From Alphaproteobacteria bacterium (GTDB lineage Bacteria > Pseudomonadota > Alphaproteobacteria > Micavibrionales > Micavibrionaceae), in the NCBI GenBank assembly GCA_024275825.1, contig JAJRYK010000010.1, positions 32,272 through 96,271 of the forward strand: DNA of 64,000 nucleotides, in the 5' to 3' direction. Within the stretch, counting starts at the first letter, position 1; each line of letters starts with the position of its first letter. A program made the position numbers and the translations under genes. Positions 17,725 to 27,135 of this stretch are shown piece by piece. Under the pieces are notes generated by a model, which made no database searches, had not been told where the DNA came from, and saw only the letters and a list, made by a program, of their open reading frames with translations.

Positions 17725-18741
17725 ATGTTGAATGTTATTTTTCGTGCGGATGCTTCATCCTTTATTGGTGGTGGGCATGTTATGCGGTGCTTAACCTTAG
17801 CGGATGCTTTATCTCATTCGGGTTGGCAATGCTCTTTTGCTTGCACAGAGGCAACCGTTGAAATGATGCCATTTTTACTTCGCTCTGAGCATCAGGTTAT
17901 TTCCACTGGCGTGCCTGATTATGAAGTAGATCTGCTTGTCGTTGATCATTATGCCTTAGATGATAAATATGAGGCTGGATGTCGTGCCTGGGCGAAGCAT
18001 ATTCTTGTGATAGATGATTTGGCTGATCGCAGGCATGATTGTGATCTCCTTATGGATCAAACGCTTGGTCGATCAGCAAATGATTATAAAGACCTTGTGC
18101 CTGAGCATTGTGACGTTATGACTGGGGCTCGATATGCTCTTTTACGCCCTCAATTCGCAGAAAAGAGAGAAGAGTCGCTTGGTCGCCGGAAAAGTGCCGT
18201 AGGCGATATCCGCAAAGTCTTGGTTATGTTAGGGGCTGGCGATAAAGATAATGTTACAGGCTTGGTTCTTGAGGCGCTTGAGGGGCTGGCTGGTTCTTTG
18301 GATGTTGATGTGATTATGGGGGCAAATGCGCCGCACCTGGAGCTTATCAAGGGACTGACACAAAACTCTCATCATAATATAAATGTTTATGCTGGTATTG
18401 AAGATGTTGCCTCTCTTATGGCCAGTGCAGATTTAGCCATTGGCGCTGGCGGGACGGCGAGTTGGGAAAGGTGTTGCCTTGGTTTGCCGACATTGGTGAT
18501 AGAAATTGCGGATAATCAACGTAAAATTATTCAAGAAATTGTTGCAAGGGGAGCTGCGATTAGTGTGGGTCATTATAAAGATATTGTTTCGGAAGATATT
18601 GTTAAGGCTGTTGAGCGATTACAAAACACACCATCCATTGTTGCCGAGATGGGCATAAAGGCAGCGGGGGTGTCTGATGGTCAAGGTGTGGCACGTTTAG
18701 TTCAGCGAATAGAGACAAAAGGTGTGATATGCGAATTTTAG
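17725..18741 (+). CDS. pseG: UDP-2,4-diacetamido-2,4,6-trideoxy-beta-L-altropyranose hydrolase, PseG
   Basis: PseG removes UDP from the 2,4-diamino sugar to free it for condensation with PEP. The N-terminus MLNVIFRADASSFIGGGHV carries the conserved D9 and the catalytic His (H18), and MLGAGDKDNVT and GAGGTASWERCCLGLP are the UDP-binding parts of this MurG-like fold. The ATG at 17725 is chosen because the family starts at VIFRAD; an earlier in-frame ATG at 17602 would read through the divergent gene. Its stop overlaps the formyltransferase start by 13 bases, so the two are co-expressed. Confidence 0.92.
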   Translation: MLNVIFRADASSFIGGGHVMRCLTLADALSHSGWQCSFACTEATVEMMPFLLRSEHQVISTGVPDYEVDLLVVDHYALDDKYEAGCRAWAKHILVIDDLADRRHDCDLLMDQTLGRSANDYKDLVPEHCDVMTGARYALLRPQFAEKREESLGRRKSAVGDIRKVLVMLGAGDKDNVTGLVLEALEGLAGSLDVDVIMGANAPHLELIKGLTQNSHHNINVYAGIEDVASLMASADLAIGAGGTASWERCCLGLPTLVIEIADNQRKIIQEIVARGAAISVGHYKDIVSEDIVKAVERLQNTPSIVAEMGIKAAGVSDGQGVARLVQRIETKGVICEF

Positions 18742-19298
18742 TGCTCTCGCCATATGCTCAGCACTTAACACCGACGCTTGAAGAAGCTGGAGATCAGTGG
18801 CTTGTTGTGCAGGATAAAATTACGCCTGAGTATTTGGCCGAACATAAAATAGAGATGGGCGTGTCCTATGGTTATCGCCATATTTTAAAAAGCGATATTC
18901 TTGGGATTTGTCCGTTTATAAATCTGCATATTTCTTATCTGCCGTGGAACAGGGGAGCTGATCCGAATATATGGAGCTGGATTGATGATACGCCTAAGGG
19001 GGTAACTATTCACAGTATAGATGAAGGTATAGATACCGGAGATATTCTGGTTCAAAAGGAAGTGCCTATGGGGGATGATGAAACGCTATCCACATCATAT
19101 CAAAAGCTGCAAGATGCCATTGTGCAGCTTTTTTATGATTCATGGGGTGATATTAGGGCGGCTAAGGTGTTAAAGACGCCGCAATTAGTTCAAGCTGGAA
19201 GCATGCATTATGCATCCGATAAGGCAGGAATAGAGTTTTTATTAAGCGACGGGTTTGATACCTATGTTAGTAAGATTCAAGAAAAGGTTGTCAGTTGA
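18729..19298 (+). CDS. Formyltransferase-family protein in the pseudaminic acid operon
   Basis: This is a 189-residue protein of the methionyl-tRNA/sugar formyltransferase family. It has the full catalytic set of the family: N65 and H67 in INLHISYLPWNRGADP and D102 in EGIDTGDIL, spaced almost as in Fmt. Related sugar formyltransferases use 10-formyl-tetrahydrofolate to formylate a sugar amine. It sits between pseG and pseI, where the PseH N-acetyltransferase is often found, and no PseH is seen in the window. A role in putting an N-formyl group on the 4-amino sugar (C7 of the final acid) is the natural inference. It is shorter than Fmt and lacks the C-terminal tRNA-binding domain. Confidence 0.78.
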   Translation: MRILVLSPYAQHLTPTLEEAGDQWLVVQDKITPEYLAEHKIEMGVSYGYRHILKSDILGICPFINLHISYLPWNRGADPNIWSWIDDTPKGVTIHSIDEGIDTGDILVQKEVPMGDDETLSTSYQKLQDAIVQLFYDSWGDIRAAKVLKTPQLVQAGSMHYASDKAGIEFLLSDGFDTYVSKIQEKVVS

Positions 19299-20458
19299 GC
19301 AGATCATTTAAGATAGAAAACCGCACGGTTGGCGGCGATGCGCCATGCTACATTATTGCTGAGGTGTCCTGTAATCATGAAGGTGATTTTGATGAAGCGC
19401 GCAAAATAATAGAGGCCGCTGCGGCAGCCGGCGCAGATGCGGCGAAGCTTCAAACCTATAAACCGTCAACAATGACGGGAAATTTTGAACAACGGGCTGA
19501 AGGGACAATGTGGTCAGAAATTGACCTCTATAAGCTCTATGAAAAGGCACAGACACCGTGGGATTGGCATGGGGATCTTTTAAGGGTGGCGCAGGATAAT
19601 GGTATTCATCTTTTTTCTAGTCCTTTTGATGAAACGGCTGTTGACCACCTTATGCAATTTGATCCGCCTGCTTTCAAGATTGCTAGTTTTGAGGTTGTGG
19701 ATACTAAGCTTTTGGAAAAAGTGGCTAAAACCGGCAAGCCGATCATCATTTCTAATGGCATGACTACTTATTTGGAAATCCGTGAAGCGGTTGATACACT
19801 GCGCACTCATGGTGCTAAGGATCTTGCCGTTTTGCATTGTAATAGCGGTTATCCAGCCTCATTTGATGAAGCAAATTTAAATACTATCCCTGTTATTGAA
19901 GATATGTTTGACGTCGTTCCTGGACAATCTGACCACACTATTTTTGCGGATGATAAAAATTACAAATCCCCGATGGCACATGTGACGCCATTAGAGGCGG
20001 TGAAGATGGGTGCTAAAATTATTGAAGTACACCTGTTGCTTGATCGCGGGAAGGCGCAAGCGTTAAACAAAAACGACGAAGGTGGCTTTGACTGGCCGTT
20101 TTCGCGAGAGCCTGATGAGCTCAAAAAAATGGTTGATATGATTCGCGCTTATGAGCGTGATGGCGCTGTTGAGTATGGCAATGAGGACGAGCGCGTGGCG
20201 GCTTTGCGTACACATGGACAGGTGTGTTTTGACCCAACTGAAAAAGAGCTTGCAAGTCGTCAGTTGCGGCCTTCTCTTTGGATTGTAAAAGACGTTAAAG
20301 CCGGAGAACTGTTGCAGTTTGCCCCAGATGGACAAGGTAATGTTGATTCTTTAAGACCTACAGGTGGGATACATATTCGCTTTGCTGATATGATTTCTGG
20401 GAAAAGGGCTGTGCGAGATATTAAGGCGGGAGAGCTATTAAGCTGGGACATGGTTTGA
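19295..20458 (+). CDS. pseI: Pseudaminic acid synthase, PseI (NeuB family)
   Basis: This enzyme condenses the free 2,4-diamino-hexose with PEP to give pseudaminic acid. IIAEVSCNHEGDFDEA, ADAAKLQTYKPSTMTGN and PFDETAVDHL are the PseI-type TIM-barrel features. The metal-binding His residues are kept in GQSDHT and in EVHLLLD (H246). The C-terminal SAF domain (RPSLWIVKDVKAGE ... GKRAVRDIKAGELL) is complete. The start is a TTG at 19295 overlapping the formyltransferase stop by four bases; an alternative ATG is not available near the conserved strand. It is the last gene of pseG-formyltransferase-pseI. Confidence 0.9.
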   Translation: MSRSFKIENRTVGGDAPCYIIAEVSCNHEGDFDEARKIIEAAAAAGADAAKLQTYKPSTMTGNFEQRAEGTMWSEIDLYKLYEKAQTPWDWHGDLLRVAQDNGIHLFSSPFDETAVDHLMQFDPPAFKIASFEVVDTKLLEKVAKTGKPIIISNGMTTYLEIREAVDTLRTHGAKDLAVLHCNSGYPASFDEANLNTIPVIEDMFDVVPGQSDHTIFADDKNYKSPMAHVTPLEAVKMGAKIIEVHLLLDRGKAQALNKNDEGGFDWPFSREPDELKKMVDMIRAYERDGAVEYGNEDERVAALRTHGQVCFDPTEKELASRQLRPSLWIVKDVKAGELLQFAPDGQGNVDSLRPTGGIHIRFADMISGKRAVRDIKAGELLSWDMV

Positions 20459-20470
20459 AATCCTAAGGCG

Positions 20471-21238
20471 CTACAGCTTTTTGGCAATCAGCGCAGAATT
20501 TGGCGATAAATAAGGGGTGTTAGGAACGATGTATGCCCCTAAGCGTTCCAAAAGAGCCAGTGGCTTTTGAACCATCAAGTACGGTAGCTTTGGCCATTTT
20601 TGTATCGCCGGATAAAGGCAAGCATTCCAAAATCCAATATGGCCATAATAGCCACCTTCTAATATTTTAGCCTGCTTTGTTTTGTTCAGCGCTGCTTCCA
20701 TCTGCTTATATGGCATCAGGTTATGAATTTCATATTTCTCTTCATCCATAATTTTCATGATTTGTCCATTTAGTCCCGCATGATTGGGAATGACTAACAC
20801 CAAGTAACCGCCAGGCTTAACCATATCAAGATGGCGCTGAATGACAGCTTGCGTGTCATGAAAATGTTCGATAAACCCAAAGCTTACAACAACATCCCAG
20901 AGCTCATCATTTGGTTCATACTCAAAAAAATCATCATGTATGACGTCTGCATCAACGCCGAGCGTTTCCATGAATTTCTTGCAGGGCTCGATACATTCAT
21001 CAACATATTCAATACCTGACGCTTGATAACCAAAATATTTATTAAAATACCACATGTATGTGCCGGGATAGCAGCCCACCTCCAAACATCTCATCGTCTT
21101 GTCAAAAGGTAAGTGGCGCTGACATAGCTTGTGTATATCCCTAAAAAAAACAGTATTCGGATCAAATTCCAACATTACATCGGCCTGAGCCCATTCATCT
21201 GCCCACTCTTCTTTTTTTGATAGCCTGTCTGTGTCCAT
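20471..21238 (-). CDS. Class I SAM-dependent methyltransferase
   Basis: MRCLEVGCYPGTYMWYFNKY is motif I of a Rossmann methyltransferase and DVVVSFGFIEHFHD with VKPGGYLVLVIPNH the motif II/III region of the Methyltransf_11/23 group. The acceptor is unknown. It is transcribed against the neighbouring Pse genes and ends 13 bases from pseI, divergent from the ABC transporter. It may methylate the exported glycan. Confidence 0.75.
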   Translation of the reverse strand: MDTDRLSKKEEWADEWAQADVMLEFDPNTVFFRDIHKLCQRHLPFDKTMRCLEVGCYPGTYMWYFNKYFGYQASGIEYVDECIEPCKKFMETLGVDADVIHDDFFEYEPNDELWDVVVSFGFIEHFHDTQAVIQRHLDMVKPGGYLVLVIPNHAGLNGQIMKIMDEEKYEIHNLMPYKQMEAALNKTKQAKILEGGYYGHIGFWNACLYPAIQKWPKLPYLMVQKPLALLERLGAYIVPNTPYLSPNSALIAKKL

Positions 21239-21317
21239 AAAAATGACCGCTTTAAAAAGTTAGTAATTTCACATTTTACTTTGCCAATATATGGATTGTG
21301 TTTACTGTTGGCAAGTT

Positions 21318-23045
21318 ATGATGAAAAGCTGGAAAACCTTTGCCTATTTTATTCGCGCCTATCCCGTGAGGGGTGGGTTAATGATTGGATCCCTGACATT
21401 GGCGGGATTTCTTGAGGGTGTTGGTATTATTGCCCTTTTGCCACTGATTACAATTTTAATTGATCAAGGGCAAACGCAGACCGGATTTTTAGCAGATACA
21501 GCTCATTTTATATTTGATACGTTAGGCTTTGAGCCCACGGTTTTGACTGCGTTACTTTTCATTGTTGGCGCGATGTGTTTAAAGGCGGCTGTAAATATGC
21601 TGGCTTTTATACAGGTGGCGTATTCCGCTTCACATGTTTGTGCCGACTTAAGGCTAAACTTTATTTACCATCTTTTTTGCGCGCGTTGGTCTCATTATGT
21701 GGGCATTAAAAGTGGCGCGACAGCAAATGCTATAGGTACGGAAGCGCAAAGAGCGGCCATATCATTTAAGCAAGGCTGTCAGGCCTTTTCATACATTATT
21801 CAAATTTTTGTTTATGGCCTTTTGGCCCTTCTTGTGTCGTGGGAACTAACAGTTTTAGCTGTGTGCGCTGGCGGGTTTATGGTGCTGTCTTTAAGCTTTC
21901 TGATTAAAGAGGCGCGTCGATCAGGAGCGAAGATGACACAGGTTTATGATGATGTTCTCAGCCTTATTACAGATTCATTTTATGGGGCAAAGCCTTTGAA
22001 GGCGATGAGTAAGGGGATGAACCTTTATTCTATTTTAGAAAAACATATACATGATTTGCAGTCGGCACAAAGGCGCCTTGATATCGCTGATCAAAGCCTT
22101 GGTGTTTTGTCAGAGCCTTTGATGGTTATATTCATTGCTGGGGGGCTTTATGGTGCTTTAACGTTCAGTGATTTGCCGATGGCTGAGCTGTTATTTATGG
22201 CTGTGTTGTTTTTGCGAACAATCATGCGCGTGTCTTCTGCACAAAGATCATATCAGAGCATGGCTGCCAATGAGAGTGCTATGCAAGCGCTGCAGAGTAA
22301 GGTTGATGCGGCAATTGAAGCTAGAGAAAACTTTTCGGGAACAATTAAACCAACGCTTGAGGACTGCATCACTGTTGAGGATGTATCCTTTTCTTATGGT
22401 GGTGAAGATATTATAAAAAACGTATCTTTGAAAATACCGGCTAAAACACTGCAAGTTATTTATGGGCCATCTGGCACGGGAAAGACAACTTTGGTTGATT
22501 TGCTTATTGGGCTCTATCAGCCCAGCGCCGGAGACATCAAGATTGATGGTCATTCCTTGGCTGATGTGAATCTGTCCCAGTGGCGACAAATGGTCGGTTA
22601 TGTGCCTCAGGATGTGTTGCTTTTCCATGATACTCTCTTGAACAACATTAGATTAAATGATGAAAAATTCACTGATGAAAATGTCAGAAAAGCATTGGAG
22701 ATGGCTGGCGCATGGGAGTTTGTAAAGGATTTGGAAGACGGGCTGGATACTATTGTCGGGGAGCGTGGTTCACGCTTTTCTGGTGGCCAGAGACAGCGCA
22801 TTGCCATCGCTAGAGCAATCATTAACAAGCCTTCAATTTTGGTCCTGGATGAAGCGACCAGTGCCCTGGACCCAGATACGGAGAAGCGGATATTGAAAAC
22901 GGTGAAAGCGTTATCTAAAGAGATGGCTGTACTCGCCATATCGCATAATGCGGCTATTTTAGAGATTGCTGATCATGTTTATAAAATGCACGAACCTCTC
23001 TTAACTGAGAGAGGAATTGATACAGATAAAAAGCAACATGCATGA
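21318..23045 (+). CDS. ABC transporter, fused membrane and ATPase domains (glycan flippase/exporter type)
   Basis: This is a half-transporter of the MsbA/PglK type. Membrane segments fill the first 330 residues. The ATPase domain then shows GPSGTGKTT (Walker A), FSGGQRQRIAIARAI (signature) and ILVLDEATSALD (Walker B), with the switch His in LAISHNAA. It homodimerises to move lipid-linked substrates across the inner membrane. Among glycosyltransferases, a lipid-linked-oligosaccharide flippase is likely. The ATG at 21318 is preferred to the one at 21291, which gives an odd hydrophilic start. It overlaps the next gene by four bases (ATGA). Confidence 0.85.
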   Translation: MMKSWKTFAYFIRAYPVRGGLMIGSLTLAGFLEGVGIIALLPLITILIDQGQTQTGFLADTAHFIFDTLGFEPTVLTALLFIVGAMCLKAAVNMLAFIQVAYSASHVCADLRLNFIYHLFCARWSHYVGIKSGATANAIGTEAQRAAISFKQGCQAFSYIIQIFVYGLLALLVSWELTVLAVCAGGFMVLSLSFLIKEARRSGAKMTQVYDDVLSLITDSFYGAKPLKAMSKGMNLYSILEKHIHDLQSAQRRLDIADQSLGVLSEPLMVIFIAGGLYGALTFSDLPMAELLFMAVLFLRTIMRVSSAQRSYQSMAANESAMQALQSKVDAAIEARENFSGTIKPTLEDCITVEDVSFSYGGEDIIKNVSLKIPAKTLQVIYGPSGTGKTTLVDLLIGLYQPSAGDIKIDGHSLADVNLSQWRQMVGYVPQDVLLFHDTLLNNIRLNDEKFTDENVRKALEMAGAWEFVKDLEDGLDTIVGERGSRFSGGQRQRIAIARAIINKPSILVLDEATSALDPDTEKRILKTVKALSKEMAVLAISHNAAILEIADHVYKMHEPLLTERGIDTDKKQHA

Positions 23046-24022
23046 GCACAGGTTCTTCTAAAAAAATGTTTGTTATTTCTTCGCTGGATGGTGGTGGTGC
23101 TGAGCGTGTTGTGTGCTCTATGGCAAGTTATTGGGCGGATAAAGGTGAGGACATCGTTGTCGCTACCTTGGCAGGTAAGGATTCTCCTATCTCTTTTCCA
23201 TTATCAAAGGCTGTGACATTAAGGCCTTTGGGCGTTTTAGGTAAAAGTAAGAATGCGGTTTGGGATAACATGGCGCGCCTTAAAAAGCTGCGCGATGTTT
23301 TTGAGGAGGAGCAGCCTGATGTTGTATTATCTTTCATGGAAAATGTTAACGTTCTTTCTATCATCAGCTCAGTGGGGCTGAGTATTCCTGTTATTATTTC
23401 AGACCGTATTGACCCTAAGTCGTATGGTTATGGGCGCATTTGGCGCTTTTTAAGAAATATTACCTATCCATTCTCTTCTTTTCTTGTTGTCCAAACTAAA
23501 GCTGTATTGCAGCGCTATCCTAGGTTTGTTAGCAGAAATGCTGTTGTTGTCCCAAATTTTGTTGCTCCTCAGCCTGAGTGCGGTGAAGATAGGGGTGGGA
23601 GCGCCCTTATATGCGCGATGGGCCGCCTAAGTGAACAAAAGGGCTTTGATGTTTTGATTAGAGCGTTTGCTCGTCTTTCTGTGAACTTTCCCGACTGGTC
23701 ATTGGAAATCTGGGGAGAGGGGGAAGAGCGAAGAAATTTAGAAAAGCTGATTGTTGAATTGGATATCTCAGAAAAAGTTCAATTACCTGGGTTTTCGCAA
23801 TCTCCTTACAATGTCATGAAGCGTAGTGATCTTTTCGTTCTTTCGTCTCGTTACGAAGGATTCCCCAATGTTTTAATGGAGGCTATGGCTTGCGGTTTGC
23901 CTGTTATATCAACCCGCTGCCCTTTTGGGCCGGAGGAAATTGTTAGAGACGGAGAAAATGGAATATTGGTTCCGGTTGATGATGTTGATGCATTAGCCTC
24001 TGCTTTGGTGGCGCTGATGTAA
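23042..24022 (+). CDS. GT4 glycosyltransferase cut short by an in-frame TAA
   Basis: This is a GT-B glycosyltransferase of the GT4 group. It has SSLDGGGAERVV at the N-terminus, AMGRLSEQKGFDVLIRAF as the nucleotide-binding strand, and SSRYEGFPNVLMEAMACGLP with the EGFPN/E-x7-E motif. The frame stops at TAA (24020-24022) after ALVALM. The same frame goes on for 35 more codons, DRTLCEDLGGAAKEV onwards, to a TAG at 24128-24130 overlapping asnB. That tail is exactly the C-terminal helix expected for a GT4 protein (total 362 residues, like the 371-residue paralogue at 26020). A CAA-to-TAA change is the simplest explanation. The truncated protein keeps all catalytic parts. Confidence 0.82.
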   Translation: MSTGSSKKMFVISSLDGGGAERVVCSMASYWADKGEDIVVATLAGKDSPISFPLSKAVTLRPLGVLGKSKNAVWDNMARLKKLRDVFEEEQPDVVLSFMENVNVLSIISSVGLSIPVIISDRIDPKSYGYGRIWRFLRNITYPFSSFLVVQTKAVLQRYPRFVSRNAVVVPNFVAPQPECGEDRGGSALICAMGRLSEQKGFDVLIRAFARLSVNFPDWSLEIWGEGEERRNLEKLIVELDISEKVQLPGFSQSPYNVMKRSDLFVLSSRYEGFPNVLMEAMACGLPVISTRCPFGPEEIVRDGENGILVPVDDVDALASALVALM

Positions 24023-24117
24023 GACAGGACATTATGCGAAGACTTAGGCGGGGCAGCGAAAGAGGTGCAAAGCACATATAGTCAAAATCAAATTATGAAG
24101 GTGTGGGATAATCTTTT

Positions 24118-25998
24118 ATGTGCGGTATAGCTGGCTTTATTGATATAGGAAAAAATTTGAACGCTGATGCTTTGTCTTCGACAGTATCAGGGATGAACGA
24201 TGTTTTGTCGCATCGTGGTCCGGATGGTGCGGGTATCTGGGTTGACCAAGAGGCTGGCATAGCTTTGGCACATAGAAGGCTTGCGATTATTGATTTAAGT
24301 GAACTGGGGTACCAGCCCATGGAATCTCACTCGGGGCGCTATGTTATAACGTTTAATGGAGAGATCTATAATTTCTTATCTTTAAAGCCAAAATTGGAAG
24401 GTAAGGGACATAGGTTTCGTGGAACGTCAGATACTGAAGTATTGTTGGCGGCCATCGAGGAATGGGGCCTAAAGCACGCTTTAACAGAAATAAATGGGAT
24501 GTTTGCTTTTGCCTTATGGGATCGTCAGGAGCGTGTTTTGCATTTGGCGCGTGACCGGATGGGCAAAAAACCTATTTACTATGGCTGGAGCGGCCAAACA
24601 TTCCTTTTTGGCTCTGAGTTAAAAGCGTTGCGTAAGCATCCTGATTTTGTGCCTGAAATCGATCGTAATGTCCTTTCTGTATATACTCGTCATAATTATG
24701 TGCCGACACCGTGGTCTATTTACAAAGGGATTTATAAGCTGCCGGCAGCATCTTTCATTTCTTTGTCTGAAGGTAGCTCACGTGATGTGCAGCCAGAGCT
24801 ATATTGGGATTTAAAGGCTATCGCTGAGGAGGGGGTGTCTAGCTCGTATAATCCGCCTTTTGATGATGCTTTAAATGAACTAGATAGCATTTTAAATACG
24901 TCCGTTGCTGAACGCATGATTTCTGACGTACCGTTGGGGTCTTTTTTGTCTGGGGGAATAGACTCTTCACTTGTTACGGCCATTATGCAAAAAAATGCAC
25001 AAAACCCCGTCAAAACATTTTGTATTGGATTTGAAGAATCTGGATATAATGAGGCGCCCTTTGCGAAGGACATTGCTCAACATTTGGGAACGGACCACGT
25101 GGAGTATTTTGTGACAGCCGAGGAGGCACGAAATGTTATTCCTGATATTCCTTTTATGTTCGATGAGCCCTTCGCAGATCCGTCACAAATTCCGATGTAT
25201 CATGTGTCGCGCTTGGCAAGGCAAGATGTAACGGTCGCTCTTTCCGGTGATGGTGGCGATGAAGGATTTGCTGGATATGATCGCTATCATCGAGCGAATA
25301 AGGCGGTCTCTATACTCAGTAAAGTGCCGTCAATAATGCACCCGATTTTGATGAAGATGCTCCATTTTTCGCCTCTGTCTTCAAAGGCAGAAAAGATTGA
25401 GATTCTACTGAAGGGCGATGAAGAGCAATTTTATAGATCCATGATGTCGTATTGGAGCGCTCCTGAAGAGCTTGTTGTCTCTGGAGAAGAGCCTGTCGTG
25501 AGTGCGTTTCATGATGTTCCTGATGTGGGGGCTTTTATGAACAAAATGATGTATATGGATATGACGTCTTATTTGACGGACGATATCCTTGTGAAGGTTG
25601 ACCGCGCCAGCATGGCGGCCTCACTAGAAACGAGAGCGCCTCTGTTGGACCACAAGGTTATTGAGTATGCCTGGAGGGTACCCATATCAATGAAGGTTGA
25701 TCATAATGGCGGTAAGTTGTTATTGAAGAGTCTTCTTGAGCGTTACGTGCCGAGGTCATTTTATGATAGGCCGAAACAGGGGTTTGGTATTCCACATGGG
25801 GAATGGATAAAGGGACCACTAAAAGATTGGGCTGAAGCTTTGCTGGATGAAGAGCGTCTAAAGCAAGAGGGGTTTTTTCATCCAGCCGCTATACGACAAA
25901 AATGGGAGGAACATCTTTCTGGTGGAAAAGACTGGAGTTATGCTTTGTGGGGTATATTAATGTTTCAGGCGTGGTATGAGGTAAATCATTCTTCATAG
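24118..25998 (+). CDS. Glutamine-hydrolysing asparagine-synthase-like amidotransferase
   Basis: The N-terminal glutaminase begins MCGIAGFIDIG with the catalytic Cys2, followed by AHRRLAIIDLSELGYQP and FNGEIYN. The C-terminal synthetase domain has SGGIDSSLVTAIM (PP-loop) and ALSGDGGDEGFAGYDRYHR. At 626 residues it is complete. Family members in polysaccharide clusters, such as WbpS-type proteins, amidate sugar acids instead of making free asparagine. Between two glycosyltransferases this role is likely, for example forming an amide on a uronic or nonulosonic acid. Confidence 0.88.
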   Translation: MCGIAGFIDIGKNLNADALSSTVSGMNDVLSHRGPDGAGIWVDQEAGIALAHRRLAIIDLSELGYQPMESHSGRYVITFNGEIYNFLSLKPKLEGKGHRFRGTSDTEVLLAAIEEWGLKHALTEINGMFAFALWDRQERVLHLARDRMGKKPIYYGWSGQTFLFGSELKALRKHPDFVPEIDRNVLSVYTRHNYVPTPWSIYKGIYKLPAASFISLSEGSSRDVQPELYWDLKAIAEEGVSSSYNPPFDDALNELDSILNTSVAERMISDVPLGSFLSGGIDSSLVTAIMQKNAQNPVKTFCIGFEESGYNEAPFAKDIAQHLGTDHVEYFVTAEEARNVIPDIPFMFDEPFADPSQIPMYHVSRLARQDVTVALSGDGGDEGFAGYDRYHRANKAVSILSKVPSIMHPILMKMLHFSPLSSKAEKIEILLKGDEEQFYRSMMSYWSAPEELVVSGEEPVVSAFHDVPDVGAFMNKMMYMDMTSYLTDDILVKVDRASMAASLETRAPLLDHKVIEYAWRVPISMKVDHNGGKLLLKSLLERYVPRSFYDRPKQGFGIPHGEWIKGPLKDWAEALLDEERLKQEGFFHPAAIRQKWEEHLSGGKDWSYALWGILMFQAWYEVNHSS

Positions 25999-26019
25999 GG
26001 TGGGTAATAATTTAAGGAA

Positions 26020-27135
26020 ATGATGAACGCACAAGAAAAAATCAAAGCTGTTTTTGTCTTGCCGGCTATGACGGCAGGTGGAGCAGAGCGCGTTTTGATA
26101 ACGTTAGCTAATACATTGGATAATATAGAGTACACCCCGACCTTTGTTACGGTTAGTGATGAAGGTCCGATGAGGCCGGCTATCGCGAGCAATATTCCTT
26201 TTCACAGCTTATCAAGCAATCGTGTGTCCTTATCTCTACCAAAGCTTTATTTTAAGCTGAAAGAGCTTCAGCCAGATATTGTGATTTCGACGATGGCACA
26301 TATGAATTTTATTATCCTTATACTTAAGCCACTCTTTCCAAAAACACGTTTCATCGTCAGGGAGGCGATCACGCCTTCTTTTATATTTAATCAGCACCCT
26401 CGCTTAGCTTTCTTAATTAAGAAGGCTTATCAAATCCTTTACCCCTTGGCAGACAGAGTGATTAGTCCTGCGCAAATTATTATAGATGAATTTAAGCTAG
26501 ATCTTGGGATGAGCTGTAAAAATCATGTGCTTCTTCATAATCCAGTAGATCATGATTGTATTAGAGCACAGGAAGATGAGCCTCTTCAGCAAGGCGAGGA
26601 GCGCCATGAGGGAAGGGTTCACTTTATCGCTGCTGGTCGATTGCATTATCAAAAGGGATTTGATCAATTACTCAATGCCTTATCTGATATGAATCCAGAT
26701 TATGACTGGGTATTAACTATTTTAGGGGAGGGGCCGGAACGTCAAAATCTCGAGCGCCTTGTTAAAGAAAAGGGACTTGATGGTAAAATACAATTACCGG
26801 GATTGAGTGATAATCCGTGGCCACATTATGCTGCTGCTGATTGTTTTTTAATGCCATCAAGGTGGGAGGGGTTGCCGAATGTTGTTTTGGAATCATTAGC
26901 TTGCGGTACGCCTGTAATTGCTACAAAAGAGTCTGGTGGTATTGATGAAATTTCAAGGCATGCTTCAAGTGGCGCTGTAACTGTCGTGGCTGGCATGTCG
27001 AATTTTATTAACGCGATGCAAAAGGTGCGGCCAAAATCAAGCAAAGTGTTTGGACCTTCTTTGTTACCGGATAACTTTAGTCGGGAAAATGTACGATTAC
27101 AATTTTCTGAAATTCTTGGTTCTATAACATCTTAA
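26020..27135 (+). CDS. GT4 glycosyltransferase
   Basis: VLPAMTAGGAERVLITLA opens the protein, AAGRLHYQKGFDQLLNAL starts the second Rossmann half, and PSRWEGLPNVVLESLACGTP is the GT4 donor-binding motif. It is a full-length paralogue (371 residues) of the gene at 23042. The ribosome-binding site AAGGAA is very close to the first ATG (26020); the second ATG at 26023 gives better spacing. It is the last gene of the glycan locus and adds one sugar of the repeat or decoration. Confidence 0.88.
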   Translation: MMNAQEKIKAVFVLPAMTAGGAERVLITLANTLDNIEYTPTFVTVSDEGPMRPAIASNIPFHSLSSNRVSLSLPKLYFKLKELQPDIVISTMAHMNFIILILKPLFPKTRFIVREAITPSFIFNQHPRLAFLIKKAYQILYPLADRVISPAQIIIDEFKLDLGMSCKNHVLLHNPVDHDCIRAQEDEPLQQGEERHEGRVHFIAAGRLHYQKGFDQLLNALSDMNPDYDWVLTILGEGPERQNLERLVKEKGLDGKIQLPGLSDNPWPHYAAADCFLMPSRWEGLPNVVLESLACGTPVIATKESGGIDEISRHASSGAVTVVAGMSNFINAMQKVRPKSSKVFGPSLLPDNFSRENVRLQFSEILGSITS

